DNA of 64,000 nt from Ditylenchus dipsaci (GCA_004194705.1 SADC01001275.1:1240001-1304000), one strand, 5' to 3'. Positions 34,040 through 46,365 are shown, numbered from the stretch's first letter. Notes: generated by a model from the sequence alone, not told the origin. A program made the numbers and translations.

Positions 34040-35740
34040 AGTTTCTGGTGTTCAATGTTTATAATAAAAATAAATTATTTTACTTGAAAGAAGAAAATTA
34101 TGACTATGTAAGAAACAGTGTTTCAGCTATAAAAGGTTGAAAATTTAATATAACTTATGTTATATAAGTTCGGCGAATCGTAACGTTAAATGCAGAATCC
34201 TACGTAGACTGTTTCGTATATATGAGTATGGGTATTTGGATGTGTGATGGAGTGGCCTAATAACCCTTCTTGAATACCCCCACCTTTTCAACAAAAAAAC
34301 TCCCGGTAAACGAAAAGACTGCATTTAGGACTGCCATTTGTTAAAATGATAATCTGCTTTTTCAAAAAAGTGTATGTAAGCGATGAGTTGTCTTCAAGAA
34401 GTTGTGCAACCAGCGTCAAATTCACAAGCTCAATACTTAGTCTTTTGTAAAAAAGTTCAAGAGATAAAAGATAGGCGATAGATCAGCACAAAAAAGTTAT
34501 AACAGCTGTTCAATAAGCTATTGAACAAACTTTAAGACCTCTTACAAAATCCCGAAAAAAGTTTAGTTGCGCCTTTTCTTTCGAATGCTAAAAACAGTCT
34601 CGTGTAATAAGCAAAAGCCTCATAAACTAAAACTCCTAAAAGTTGTACATCATTTTTTGTTGCTACCAAATGCTTATGTTCTTTGGCGGTAGCGTAATTT
34701 GGCTGTAGGTTGAAAAGCCACTTTCTGACTTTTTTGCCTCGGTCAAAAATCCAAATTTGGCTTTTTGACCGCGGTTAAAAAACCACTTTTTTAATTTATA
34801 GAAGTAAGATATTCTGAATTGGCATGAGCCTGGATTTGTTCACCGCAAGTAAAAAAAGTTTAGCATCGCGTTCTAGAACTTCAAGAAGCATTTTATCATT
34901 CACGCGTTATTTTAAATTTATACTTTCCAAAATCCATTTATAATAATGTGTAATTTACAGTTGAGCTAACACGACATTTATATTATAATTTTTTTCGGTA
35001 GCAGACTTAAAAGACAAACAAGTTTTTCGAGACTTAAAAAATGAAAGTGAAGGCAACAAGTTTATAATTACATACAGTAGTTTTGTCTTTTCTAATAAAT
35101 TCTATTCATAGTACTATTCATGCTGATCTTCAAGCTATTTCTGAAAAAAAAAATTCCGAGGCGGAAAGAGGACAGGATCTTTTTGCTCTTTGGCTAGCAT
35201 GGAAAGCTCAGACTGTAATACCAGTGCATTCAGAATTTTAAATTTTACGGAAAATCCGAATCTGCAAACCATGTTTCGAAAAAGCCATTTATGCAGGGCT
35301 CGGAAACGTCCTTTATTTAAAAACTTGTCCTTCATTTGAGACCCAAATTCTTCAGAATTTTCGATATCTTACGTCAAAAACTTTATTACTCAATAAGCAC
35401 TGAATAAAATGGCACATTCTGACAAATTGTTTTTTATTTTATAAAATAAAATAAAATTTTGAGTTCCGAGCACTGCATTTATGGCTCGTTCATGTACCTC
35501 GAGTCCAGATTTTCGCGAAAAATTTTGACTTTTAGTCAAAGAGGCAACTATTCAAATAACTTTTCAAAAGAGATACATCTACCAGGGAGCCCTGCGATTT
35601 TAGTTTCTGATCAAATAACATTTGTTCAAACATGTTTGCCAAATGTAGCGAAAAACGTTGAAGTTCGAAGTAAGTCAGAAAAAAAATTGTTTTCTGACTT
35701 ATTTAAAATAACATTCATGTTTGTTGTTTGAATTTTTGTA
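34040..35740. other. AT-rich interval with dispersed repeat ends
   Basis: No gene recognised. 35,480-35,560 ('ggctcgttcatgtacctcgag', then 'gacttttagtcaaagaggca') resembles the ends of the inverted-repeat element at 40,975-41,475. Confidence 0.4.
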
Positions 35741-35748
35741 TTATTAAG

Positions 35749-36462
35749 ACTTTTAAATCAAAAGAGCAGTTGTATAAGCAAACTGAATCCAGTGTCCGAA
35801 ATCAAGGTAGGCTTAGCAAAAGTAAAGTTTTACAAAAAATTCTTATTGTTTTCTAAACTGTTGCTTATCACTCTAAGCACCTTGTAATAATTTTTTATTT
35901 GCATTTGAAATTAATATGTTATGAATTTTATGAATCAAAATCTGATATAAGATAGCTGTAGTGTACTGAAAGTTGGCTAACTTGTCCGATATTGCAATGT
36001 CAAGCAACGTTGGGTCGACTAGTAGACGGTTCAAAGTTTTTTGATAAAACTTTATATTCAAACAAAAATTATTATGTTGGCGAAAGCATTTATTAGCAGA
36101 AGAAGAGTGTTTGTGATTGGGTAAATAACAAGCTTATCTGTGCTTCGGTACAGAATCACCTCGGCGGAGTTTCGCCAAGTATTGAAACAGTTAGAATTCA
36201 GCGTCATGTAAATAGTTTCATTGTTACTTTTTCTGATTGTGCAATTCTAATATTTGTCGGCAGACAAAAAAGAAACTGCATATCTGTTGGCTGTATTGCG
36301 TAAGGAAATTCATTGAATCGTGTTCATTTGTCATCATGTTCAGCGTGAATTTTTATTCATCACATCATGTTAATAGAAGTAAGTAAACCAATTTAATTAC
36401 AATGAATATGTAAATGTTTTTTTAGTTCCGCTAACTCATCAGTTAAAAAAGGCTGTTTGTGA
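35749..36462 (+). CDS. 3' end of an unknown spliced gene with poly(A) signal
   Basis: Three exons chain in phase: 35,749-35,806 (donor AAG|GTAGGC), 36,097-36,299 (acceptor TTTATTAG, donor GC|GTAAGG) and 36,426-36,462 (acceptor TTTTTTAG, stop TGA). AATAAA follows at 36,476. The middle exon, 67 codons with no internal stop, reads QKKSVCDWVNNKLICASVQN then SPSIETVRIQRHVNSF and FSDCAILIFVGRQKRNC. The tail ends SSVKKGCL. It is cysteine-containing and may be part of a secreted or leucine-rich-repeat-type protein, but no family is certain. The first exon is the weakest. The 5' end was not found. Confidence 0.5.
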
Positions 36463-36945
36463 GTTTCGAGACGGAAATAAAAGCAAAGATGCTCCTTAAA
36501 AGCTATTATTATAAATGCAATATCATTTTTGAAAAAGCTGTTTTTGTGTAAGTTTAAAGTTCACAATATACCAGTCCTACATCCCTTTCACTATAGCGCT
36601 GGTATCTGTAGTCTGTCTGTGGTTCACAAAAATGTTTGGGCATGTTCCGCTCATCGTATCTCAAATCTGTTAATACCTCTTGACGCAGAATGGTCGATTT
36701 CCATCATGAAAAATGCTAAAAGTTGGGGCTAAAAATTAGTCGTTCGAGTCAAAAAAAAGTTATGACCACTTGAAAAGAGTGATATTTAAGTTTGCCCCCT
36801 AATTCGCTGAAAAATGACCCCTAATTTAAAATTGGATTTTTTCTTGATTTTTTCATTGTAGCGTGTAGCGCAATATTTAAATCTACTGAATGATTTGAAA
36901 AATGCAGAAATTTGAATAGTTTGTAATGGTTTGGAAAAATTAGAG

Positions 36946-37130
36946 GGCTATCCAGAACCTTTGGGGCCCCACTCGCCAGAACCAAAGGGGTCCCAGTCAT
37001 TTTAAGTCTAATCTATGCGAAAAATAAGTAAGGCGCGAATTCAAATTGAACATTTTTTGCATAGATTAGACTTAAAATGACTGGGACCCCTTTGGTTCTG
37101 GCGAGTGGGGCCCCAAAGTTCTGTTGCTCC
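36946..37130. mobile_element. Fold-back MITE, 185 bp, with 8-bp duplication AATTAGAG
   Basis: Arms of about 70 bp are nearly perfect inverses (e.g. 'cactcgccagaaccaaaggg' and 'ccctttggttctggcgagtg'), separated by about 35 bp. AATTAGAG flanks both sides (36,938-36,945; 37,131-37,138). Confidence 0.85.
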
Positions 37131-37609
37131 AATTAGAGACAAACAAAAGTTACTTCATTGAAACATCTAAATATTTACATTTTTTAATAATTCAATACAG
37201 TTTCATAGCTCGCTAGAAAGCTAAGATCCCGAGCTGCACAAGTAAAAAATTAAAAAGTAATTGCGAAAATTGAGAAAAAATCCTATTTCTGATTAGGGGG
37301 CATTTTTCAGTAATTAACAGGGCAAAATCAAGCGCTTTATTAATAGAAGCTAATAATAATTGTCATAGCTTGTTTTTCTGCCGATTAAGGAAGAAGAATT
37401 TAGATTCTTTAGAGTGCTGAGTCATTTTTTATATTTCATTTATTAGGTCGTTCCTTAATATAGTTTTATCCACCAACTAAAATTTGAATATATTATTCAC
37501 CAAAAGCTGATCAGAAAAGGTGCCACCAAAAACAATAATTAAAGTGAATTTACTTTACTTAAATCCTAATTATTTCGTGAACAAAAAATGGCTTTACTGG
37601 TATCTTTAT

Positions 37610-38180
37610 TAATGCAGCATGGAGATATGGGAACAGGGTCCACTGGGCCAGACATAACGGACAGCGATATGTTATTAGAGACTACTGGCGATTTTTTTTC
37701 TTCCCAACTGGAGAGGCTGTATATTCATTAAATCGGACTTTGGAAGAGCAGATCGCTGACTGGACTGGACTTTTGCCCATTCACCCATAGCAGACCTCGA
37801 TAGAGATTCAGCAGATGAGCCTTATTCACCGGCGAAGTGGGAGCGCGGACTAGAGAACAGGATCGGAATTATATGGAGGGAATTCAGCTGTGCATCATCG
37901 GCAGGCGATTCAGGAAGACTTTGCGTGTTCGATCCTAAGGTATATCTGGGAAATTCAAGAAGAGGCGATCCCGTATAGGACGCCTTGTTAACTGGAAAGC
38001 TCGACTTATCATTAACAGAAGTATCACTGCAAGTAAAGCCTATGAGCCAATAATCTGGATCATTCAAGTCAAGAGTCGTTTTTCAGTTTTTACTGTGGCT
38101 CTGGACCTCGCAATTTAGAAATGTCGGACTGGAGTCCCGTAAATAAACTGGACAGTGAAGACGGACTGGAAAAAGTACTA
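37610..38180. other. GC-richer island, possible decayed coding sequence
   Basis: Base composition is clearly less AT-rich than its surroundings. Both strands have partly open frames: plus 37,780-38,052 (SADEPYSPAKWERGLENRIG, one TAG) and minus 37,822-38,067 (81 codons). An ATG frame at 37,589 starts MALLVSLLMQHGDMG and runs 46 codons. I could not choose a strand or build a spliced gene. Confidence 0.3.
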
Positions 38181-38199
38181 ATACAGTTTAAATGACTAA

Positions 38200-39590
38200 G
38201 CTTGAACATATTTAATTGAGCACGCTCCATAAATCAGAATCCAGCAAAAAGAATTCGAAATTATGAAACTTGCTTACTCTGTCGATTATTTCTGGACTAG
38301 ACAAATAGCCGTTTGAAATAAAATATTTAAATTAGATATATTTCTAAGCTCAATACGTTTCAATCGGAAACGTATTGTCCTGACTGGTAAAGGTCGTTTG
38401 AACGACGAAAACAACCCTTACAATTTAAAGGACCGTGAAACTCGATAAGCACAGTGATTCGCAAGATATGGATAAGCGCGCACCAACCTCATTCAGGCAA
38501 TGAAGATTTATTTTTTTGTCTACATTTAAATTTGCTTGAAACTTCAACCCTAGTAGCGAATATTGCAAGATTGTGTTTTGTATTGACTAATAAATGAAAT
38601 TCAAATTTTAATGCACACAAAGAAATAATTCGAAAACTTTATTGACCAAATTTGGTCAAATTTTTAAATCGTTGTGTTTATCAAGTTTCGATGGGAATAT
38701 TTTGAAAGGCGAGTACTAGTGAAATTAAAAATAAAATTATCTTGAAATGCAAATTTGTTGCGTAACCTACTGTGACGCGTAATAAAAAAATTCTCTTACT
38801 GCTTAATAGTATCGGTTGCTCGGTGGTAAAGCGTCGGTGCACTGTGAACGTCGTTAGTCGTTTCGATTCCGGTTTAAAGCAATATTGTTCCTTGAGTTTT
38901 TCTAAAATACAACATTTTATTCTCGCTTGAATTTCACTGATACCCGCTTTTTAAAATATCACCATCGGCGACGAGCATGCCCCTTTAAGTAAAAAAATAT
39001 GTCAAGCATTTTTTTTTAATTTTTCCTCATTTTACAAATCTTGTGACTTGTATATATCTAGTTTAGTATAGGAAAAACTGTGAGCAAAATTTTACCTGAG
39101 AAAGTGTCTCTAAGTGGACAAACTTTTTTAAATAAGACTTTGAAAAAATTACATTTTCTTGGTTAATTCATTAGATTTTACTATTTTAATCAAGCTGTTT
39201 TTATAGTTTTTTATTTAGTTTAAATTATTATTAGAATTACATTTTCTCACAGCGTCCTTATTTCAGTGAAAATGACTATAGAGTGAAAAAATAGCTGGAA
39301 TTTTTTCAAAGCTACAAAAAATTTCGAAACCTTTTTTAGTAAAAAATTTTCACATGCCTTTTTTAGTTTTCTTTTAAAAAATTTGAGCATCGGGTGATTA
39401 AAAATGTAAAAATGCTGTTGCGCTTTTTTTTAAAGTTTTATCATGATTGCAGATCAAAAAAGAATTTTAAAATCAAAGCTATCAAAAAAGTTTTAATTAG
39501 CTGAAATCATAAAATGTAGATGTGGTTGCTTGGATTACAGTTAGGGCTTATTAATAAGTTATGCTTATTAATTAACAGAAGAAATCAACG
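38200..39590. other. AT-rich interval, no gene recognised
   Basis: Apart from a weak tRNA-like stretch near 38,815-38,880 and an isolated 'gcatgcccctttaag' end (38,975-38,990) that matches the fold-back element at 44,188-44,418, nothing is seen. Confidence 0.4.
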
Positions 39591-39659
39591 TGTACCTAAA
39601 GAAGTCATGGAGAATAAAGCCGTGGTATCACGAGAAGCAGGTTGGTGCGATGCACATGA

Positions 39660-39981
39660 TCGTCGGGATTCTATGTACAACCAAAGTTGACCACCAAATG
39701 GATTTGCGAAACATCTATAAATAAACGTCTCTTTTATCACACTCAAGCGGAGAAAAATTTACCATCTGCGAGAAGCAAAATCAGCGACCACTACATTGCT
39801 AAAACAAAAAATCCTCATAACGGTTACCAGGAAAGTAAGGTTTTTAGGTAAAAGAGCTTACGAAGTTGGATTTTCTTTGGTCTCTTCGCTTGGGCGCTAG
39901 CTCTTTCCTTTCCCAATCACGTCAGCTTTCAATTCACAGTTTTCAGAGTGCTGGATTGCTTCGTTGATTAGTTGTTATTAA
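39660..39981 (+). CDS. Possible terminal exons of an unknown gene
   Basis: An open frame without ATG (39,660-39,834, 58 codons) reads SSGFYVQPKLTTKWICETS, later SARSKISDHYIAKTKNPHNG, and meets a donor GAAA|GTAAGG. A TTTTCAG acceptor at 39,946 restores the phase for a short last exon (CWIASLISCY, stop 39,979-39,981). No acceptor was found at the 5' side. Other frames here are also partly open, so this may be chance. Confidence 0.25.
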
Positions 39982-40199
39982 CCTCAGCGCGCTGATTGCT
40001 TCTGGTCTTGATATTACTGATTGATCCAGGCTGCAATTTTGCGAATTTCAGCAAAAGACGATCCTTTTGACTTCAGGCACGTTTTTCTGCTGGAGACTGT
40101 CTTTAGTTCTGAAAAACGCTGGATTTATTTTTGTATGAGATACGCCAATTTTGCACTCTCAGAGTTTTTCTATACACCAAAGGTAGCCTACAATTTCCT

Positions 40200-40440
40200 G
40201 ACGCTAGTAGCGAATACCCCCCCCCCCCCAACGATTTTCACTTTTTTTACTTTAGTAAAAAGTACCCAAAATTATGTCCCAGACCCCGGAAAATGTGCGC
40301 AAACTCTTCATTAGTCACAACTTCCGTACGCTGGCCTACCCCCAAGCCTAAGGCTAAGCCTAAACTTGTTGTTTGCAAGGTAGTTACAGCAATTTTTAAA
40401 GGTCGGATGCTTGGGGGGGGGGGTATTCGCTACTAGCGCC
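40200..40440. mobile_element. GGCGCTAGTAGC-family MITE, 241 bp, best copy
   Basis: Ends GACGCTAGTAGCGAATACCC and, inverted, GGCGCTAGTAGCGAATACCC (one mismatch) are each followed by C-runs, and flanked by a perfect 8-bp duplication AATTTCCT (40,192-40,199 and 40,441-40,448). Non-coding; hAT-type by duplication length. Confidence 0.92.
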
Positions 40441-40974
40441 AATTTCCTCTACCTGAATAACCAGACCGATTTTTGTGAACGCAGAATTTTTCAAACTAGA
40501 ATTTGTCTAAAGAAAACAACTGGACTTTTTCCGTATAAAATTAGGTCTTTTTGCGTTTTTCATCAAACTTTTGTATAAAACACTCTAAATTTGTATTTTT
40601 TGTATACGTCCTTGGTACTAAATCAAGCAAATTTCCTGCTCTATCAAGCTTCTGGTTTTGATCGAGAGAATTGTAGGAAATAATTAGTCAGGATATCAAT
40701 CAAGTTAACAACTCAAAGGAAATATTTTCCCCTTTTTCACAAAAATCATTTATCATTTCGAAATTTCGAAAGTTTTTCAGGCGAGTGATGGCGCGTTCGA
40801 AAGCCCTTGGTGTGAGGAATATTTTGGCCATAAGTATTTCTGAAACAAAGAGGAAACAGTCGAATCGCATAAGTTAAACTAAAAAAGCTTCGACCATCGA
40901 CCATTTTCCGAATTTTTTCGTTTGGCACCATTTTTCCCTAATGATTATGAATTTGAATTTTAGGGGGCTGTGTA

Positions 40975-41475
40975 TTGACGTAGTTCGTATTCGGATCTCA
41001 GTAATAATTTTTTTTCAGTCAAAGAGGCATATATTTTAATAATTTTTTCAAAGTTATAGCACTATTCGGCAGCCAAGAGATTGAAGCTTCTAAAGATTAT
41101 CATTTGCTGAAATATAATATAATACGAAAAATTAAAGTATGAAACGAATCATAAAAAAATGATTGAAAAAAATTATTTTCTGATTTGATTCATACTTTTA
41201 ATTTTTCGTGCTATATTTTGCAAACATATTTCAACAAATGACACTTTATTAGAAGCTATAATCTTGTAGCTGCCGAATAGTGTTATCACTTGAGAAAAAA
41301 TATTAAAATATATGCCTCTTTGACTAAAAGGAAAAATTTATTACAGTCGAGTCCCAATTTAATGATCAGAAAATAATGCTGGGGCCGACCTAGGTGATTG
41401 TTAAATTGAGGGTGATCGTTAAATCGAGACTCGATGTACCAAAATTCAAACTCGAAGTACGTAAATGAGCCATTC
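40975..41475. mobile_element. Inverted-repeat element with a nested MITE
   Basis: Arms of about 150 bp pair across 41,017-41,330 ('tcaaagaggcatatatttta' with 'taaaatatatgcctctttga'). The outer ends contain diverged 'acgta-ttcg' motifs. The right arm is interrupted by the MITE at 41,344-41,436. Confidence 0.65.
41344..41436. mobile_element. Mariner-type MITE, 93 bp, nested
   Basis: Ends CAGTCGAGTCCCAATTTAA and, inverted, CATCGAGTCTCGATTTAAC, with TA at 41,342-41,343 and 41,437-41,438. Same end family as 23,743-23,928 and 62,326-63,121. Confidence 0.75.
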
Positions 41476-41499
41476 ACGTATTATTCCTCGATTTAACGT

Positions 41500-41980
41500 T
41501 GCTCTTAAATTGATTTCGTTGGGTCTGTAAAAAATTTCTCGGATTTGACGGAATATTTAACATGATTATTTTAACCAATTTTTGTGAAAAGTTTTGCATT
41601 GAAAGTTTTTTGTCATACTTCATTGTCTAACTTGATCATAGGGTAATACTTGAAAACCCACGTATCTCCCTCTTAGTCTTCTATGTGTTTCCGTGAAAAT
41701 GAGAAATGAAAAAACGAGTAGAAGTATAGTAAAAGTCCTCTGTTGGGTAATCAACCGAATCAGTGTTTCCATGACCCTAGTTTTTCAAGAATGGTTTGAT
41801 CTGGGTCAAAATAATTATTAATCTGACTCAAAACTTTTCTTGTGTGAAATTTAACAGTCGCAACAACACTGCTCAATTACCTAAACCCTTTTTTGAAATA
41901 AAGGGTTGACATAAATCAAAAAATTATTTTGACTTGGTCCCATTGTTATTTTTTTTTGATAATTTTCTCAAGATTCTATT
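41500..41980. other. AT-rich interval, no gene recognised
   Basis: Nothing beyond a possible 3' splice site at 41,981-41,986 that opens the frame described next. Confidence 0.4.
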
Positions 41981-41986
41981 TTGTAG

Positions 41987-42140
41987 TTTGGGAAATAAGG
42001 TTGAGTCCTTTCCATAGTACTACGAGCTACTCTGCTCCCAAGAAGAAACCAAGAAATAACAGTGATGGCAAGGTGAAAATTGACCTGTACAGCAACCCAG
42101 TGAAAACAGGCTACGTTACTTTTTACTACGAACAAAAAAT
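41987..42140 (+). CDS. Possible internal exon, basic protein of unknown function
   Basis: After the acceptor TTTTGTAG the frame reads WEIRLSPFHSTTSYSAPKKK, then PRNNSDGKVKIDLYSNPVKT and GYVTFYYEQK, with balanced composition unlike the surrounding AT-rich frames. It stays open to 42,258 but becomes Lys/Phe/Ile-rich, as expected of non-coding sequence, so the exon probably ends near 42,140. No convincing donor or partner exon found. Confidence 0.35.
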
Positions 42141-42259
42141 AAAGTCAATTTTGGTCATTTTTGTCAAAAAAGCCATTTTTTACGTTGCTTATGGGTTTTT
42201 GAGAAAACCAAAAAAAAATTTGGACGTGAAATCTCAAAAATTCAAAAATTTAATTTAAA

Positions 42260-43020
42260 ATTTTTTATAAAGTAGATTTACGTGCCCTGAATAAAAACAT
42301 TTTAGATATAAATACAGTATACAGTGTATAAAGTGTGAAACAAATTTTTCTTAAATTTTCTTACTGAGAAAACAGAACTGGAGGTTAAGCAATATGTTAG
42401 ACAACAAACAATAAAATTTCACAAAAAATCAACTGATGGACTAAGCAAAAAATGCTATTTCTTTATTAGAGCCCACAGTTTAAAATTTAAGATATACAGA
42501 AAACAAAGCATTTTTAAATTACATTTGAGAAATTGTCAAACTTTGTTTCCTATTTAGTTAAGCCATTTCTCAGCAATACAGCAGAGAATATATAATTTTA
42601 GGCAGTATTTGTTTTGCAAAAATATTTGTTTTTATCCAATAAATGACTTCCAGTTGACATTTATTTCACCAAAAAATTTAAGAAAAAGTGCAGAAAATAA
42701 TCCTCTGCTGACCTTTTGGTCACTTTTTTAGTTTCTTTTTGTTCTTGGAAAAGCTGACTCTTTTTGTTCACCTATCTAATTTTATCCTGTTTACCAATCC
42801 TTTTAATTGTTACGTATACTTTTGTGAAAAGAGGCATTTCTTAAAGTGGGCTTTCAGGGTGACGCAATTATAAGCTACCGTGAGATAAATAACAGTCGAG
42901 TAATTTGGTCTCTTTTGTATGCTTTCCTGCTAAATGACTTCGGTTAATTTAGTTCAGCACAAAATTAAAATTTTCGTAGTCAGTCGCTCAGACTCTGCTT
43001 TACATTATATTTGAAATTAT
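42260..43020. other. AT-rich interval, no gene recognised
   Basis: No repeat end, coding frame or RNA signal was recognised here. Confidence 0.4.
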
Positions 43021-43024
43021 GGGC

Positions 43025-43255
43025 TCTACTAGCCAATAGCAACCCCTAAGAATCCGACCTTTCAAAAATTGCTGTAATTACCCTTTGGAACAAGAAATTT
43101 AGGGTTAGCCCTTAGGCTCGGGGGTAGGCCAGCGTACGGGAGTTATGACTAGTATCTGTGTTACGAACTTTTTGTACATAAATTCGGGTACTTTTTACTT
43201 TAGCTGAAAAAGTGAAAATCGTTGAGGTAGGGGTTGTATTTGCTAGTAGGGTCGA
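43025..43255. mobile_element. GGCGCTAGTAGC-family MITE, inverted degraded copy
   Basis: Matches 40,200-40,440 on the opposite strand ('gggtaggccagcgtacggga', 'ggtactttttactttagc'). Ends are 'actagccaatagcaacccct' and 'ggggttgtatttgctagtag'. Confidence 0.8.
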
Positions 43256-43574
43256 AATTTTCAATGTATCATTGATAGCGCATAAAAAATTCTTAGTTGC
43301 TCATGCACCAGAAATACTATAGTGTCTTTAGCCTTGATGTTTTATAAATAAAAATAATATTTTTACTTATTTTTGCCAGTCTAGTCTGCATGCTTTCACA
43401 ACCTAGACTCTCTTAAAGTGTAAATATACTGTTTTTGCAAGTTGCTGGTTGTTATTTGTCTGACATATAAACTATTGTATTTGTTCATAGTATTTATTAT
43501 GTATTGAACAAAGAGTTAAACAAAGAATGTGTCAAAGATTTTTTTCATCGAATGAAGCTTTCTCGGATTTTTTG

Positions 43575-43740
43575 GTTGCTTTACCCAAATCTAAAAAGTG
43601 GAATCAGTAGAGCTCGTGGGAGTTAAGAAAAAGCAAAAAATAGATTTACAAATTCCTTTATCTGAGCTGAGATATAGGTCCTCAAACTCAAACAGGTTTA
43701 TTAGAGAGTGTGGAACTAATAGAGAGAAGACGGTATATCC
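43575..43740. repeat. R2 dispersed repeat fragment
   Basis: Shares 'aaatctaaaaag-ggaatc-gtagagct-gt' with 12,596-12,705, and more weakly with 14,880-14,975 and 47,990-48,060. Ends in a CCGTATTTTC-type MITE terminus ('agagagaagacggtat'). Confidence 0.5.
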
Positions 43741-44187
43741 TCTGAATGTTTGTTTTTAAATTTGAACCATGTACTACTTATTTTCTAAAACCTTTTATGC
43801 ATCAGATTTTTCATATCACCCTATGATTTTTAAAGAAGAATAAATTTTTCATGAAAACACATATAATAAAGTTTAGGGTTGCTAAAAAAAACCCTGAAAG
43901 TGCCACTGAAGAAATATATTTTGTTTTTTTTAATTGTTTAATTTCGGCTGTGAAAAAATTGATTTAAAATTTCTTTAATTTTTTGACAAGTTGACATGTA
44001 TTTTCAAGACTTTAGCCCGCGCAACTTTTTATTTATTGCTCAGCAACAAAATAAATTTCAATGCTATGCTGTAGCGAAACTCAAGAGCTACAAGACTCTT
44101 TTTACAGAATTAAATTTCAATGTAAGAATTTCGAGATTTGGTTTTTTAAAAAGAATGAAAAAAATAATTATAAATATAATTATTTAA

Positions 44188-44418
44188 AGGGGCATGGTCG
44201 CCTGTTACAAATTTTGTCCCGCCAATTCAAAAAAATTCCGAATCGTTGAGCTTCTGTACGGATTTTTCAACTCGGTTTCTAACAATACTATGCCTTAAAT
44301 TAAATTCTATGCCTTGTTTTGTTAGAAACCAAGCTGAAAAATCTGTACAGAAGTTTAATGCTTCGGGAAATTTTTTGAATTGGCGCGGACAAATTAAAAA
44401 ACAGGTGACCATGCTTCT
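44188..44418. mobile_element. Fold-back MITE at TTAA (piggyBac-like), 231 bp
   Basis: Arms of about 100 bp are inverted (left AGGGGCATGGTCGCCTG, right complement AGAAGCATGGTCACCTG), separated by a short centre. TTAA flanks both ends (44,184-44,187 and 44,419-44,422), the piggyBac target. Non-coding. Confidence 0.75.
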
Positions 44419-44429
44419 TTAAAAAGAAT

Positions 44430-46250
44430 AATTACAGAAATGACCAAAATTCGGGTTTCTTCATTTTTTTCAAATTTCGCGTATTTTTGCAAAAATGTTT
44501 TTTTTGAAAAGTTCATATCTTGACAGTCTCACAATCAAAAAATTTATGTGAAGCCTTATCAGTTGTCAGAGCGCTCAACCAAAAATCAAAATATAAATCA
44601 AATTACTTGTCAATGTGCCGAAAAAATGACACGAATTTTAAATCGACTTTTTCGCAGCCATAATTCAGCAATTTCGAAAACATCAAAATTTACATCTTCA
44701 ATGGCATACTCAGGTATTTCTAGCAAGCATTGGCTTTTTGAAATGTATTTCGATGAAAATTTTTTGGATACTTTAATAACTTTAATTTAAAAAAAATTTG
44801 CTGTATTTTAAACCGAAATCTGAAGCTCGTGAAAAGTGACAATTTATTTAACTCCTAGAAGTAAAACCTTTTATCGAAAAATTCTTTTAATTTTTTAATG
44901 CGCAATACAAATCTCTGTTTTCTAAAAAGGAATGTAAACAAACAATTCTTGAAACAATTAACGTATATGGAAGAAAAAATCTCGTGCATAATATGTTATT
45001 TGACAAAAGCTGTGCCTGTCGGAACCAGTCAAGAAGAGAGTCATGCTTTTTAAAGCCGCTTTTTGTCAGCTAAAAGCTGTTTGCTAAAAAAGCACATAAT
45101 AAAAGTGGGATTCACGCAAAATACATAGTTAAAAAACATTACAAAAAAATTTGTTGCACGAGAAAATTCAAAAAAATTAATCTACTTTAAATATTTTGTG
45201 CACGTATGCTATTTAGGTGGTAAAATAACAAGAGTGAGACTTTTGTAAGGGAAGACTGAAGGGAAATTATAACTAGGATACGACTTTTCAGGTAGTGTTA
45301 AACTTTCCCTAATCTTCATTGCAGAAGTAAAATACGGAGAGGTTAAGCGTTGCTTACCTATCCTTAAAAGTACAATTTTTCTGAAAATTTAAAAAACGTC
45401 TGAAGTTAAACAGATCTTGAAGTTAGTTATTAGCATGCAATCAAACAACTTAAGACATTTACACCATTTTTGTTGCTTTTAAAAATATATGCCTTTTGTT
45501 TGTTCACATTTACTTAAAAAGGGCATTTCAATAAAAGGCAACATTAAGCATTTCCTATTTCAGGAAGTTTATTTTTTCTAGCTTAAAATGATATAGAAAC
45601 TAAATAATAAAGGGAAATATTGAATAACGTATTTCTTCTAATATGCCACCACTCTCAACTTTGAGAGTCTTCATCTCGAGCTTCACCCCGAATAAAAAAA
45701 TTGGCTTTATGTTTTTATCGGAATGAAAAAAACCACCATAGTAGCTTATCAGAGGAATCAAGGTATTCTTAATCTATTTTTATTAGCCTTGGCGACCAAA
45801 AGTTGATAGCTTTAGCAGGTTAATTTTTTTGGATATAATATCTTGAAAAATAACTATAAAACTTGATGTATAATAAAAATGATAAAAATTACAGAGTATC
45901 TAAGAAAATCGGATGCCGAAGTCGGATAATCCTTTTCGGATTCTTAAACGAGAAAAAAATCTTTTCGAACCAACCTTCCAAAAATAAAGGAATCTTCCTT
46001 TGGGTCAATCATCTTTCTTTATTGTATCCCATCATGTCAACCATTGAGCGACCAACTTGCTCTCCTGTTTGCCCCTCATCGCTGAACATGTGGCCATGAA
46101 AACCAAAAAATAATTCAGACCGCTTAGTAGTAGGAGAACGGGAATAATTACGTTAGCTCGCTAAAACGAATTTCTGATTCATCTTGTCGCGCCAAAACAA
46201 ATATCATTATTATAAAAAGTAAAATATAAAAAGAGCAATTTTATGTTTCT
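44430..46250. other. AT-rich interval, no gene recognised
   Basis: Two ATG frames (44,548-44,790 and 45,863-46,099) lack splice or domain support and are not called. Confidence 0.4.
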
Positions 46251-46365
46251 GGACCCAATAACAATACCCAATATTTCAAGAAGGAATCGCCCAATATCCC
46301 AATACAATATTTTTGACCCAACTTGGACCCAATACACACAATACCCAATACCAATATACTAGGGA
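46250..46365. repeat. CCCAATA simple repeat
   Basis: About ten imperfect 'acccaatac' units with interspersed sequence. Confidence 0.8.

Noticed and set aside
38815..38885. tRNA-like stretch with B-box-like 'gtttcgattcc'
   Set aside because: Neither the T-stem nor the anticodon stem pairs well, so the match to tRNA is too weak to list as a gene.
44548..44790. 80-codon plus frame
   Set aside because: Composition is plausible but there is no splice context, family motif or poly(A) signal.
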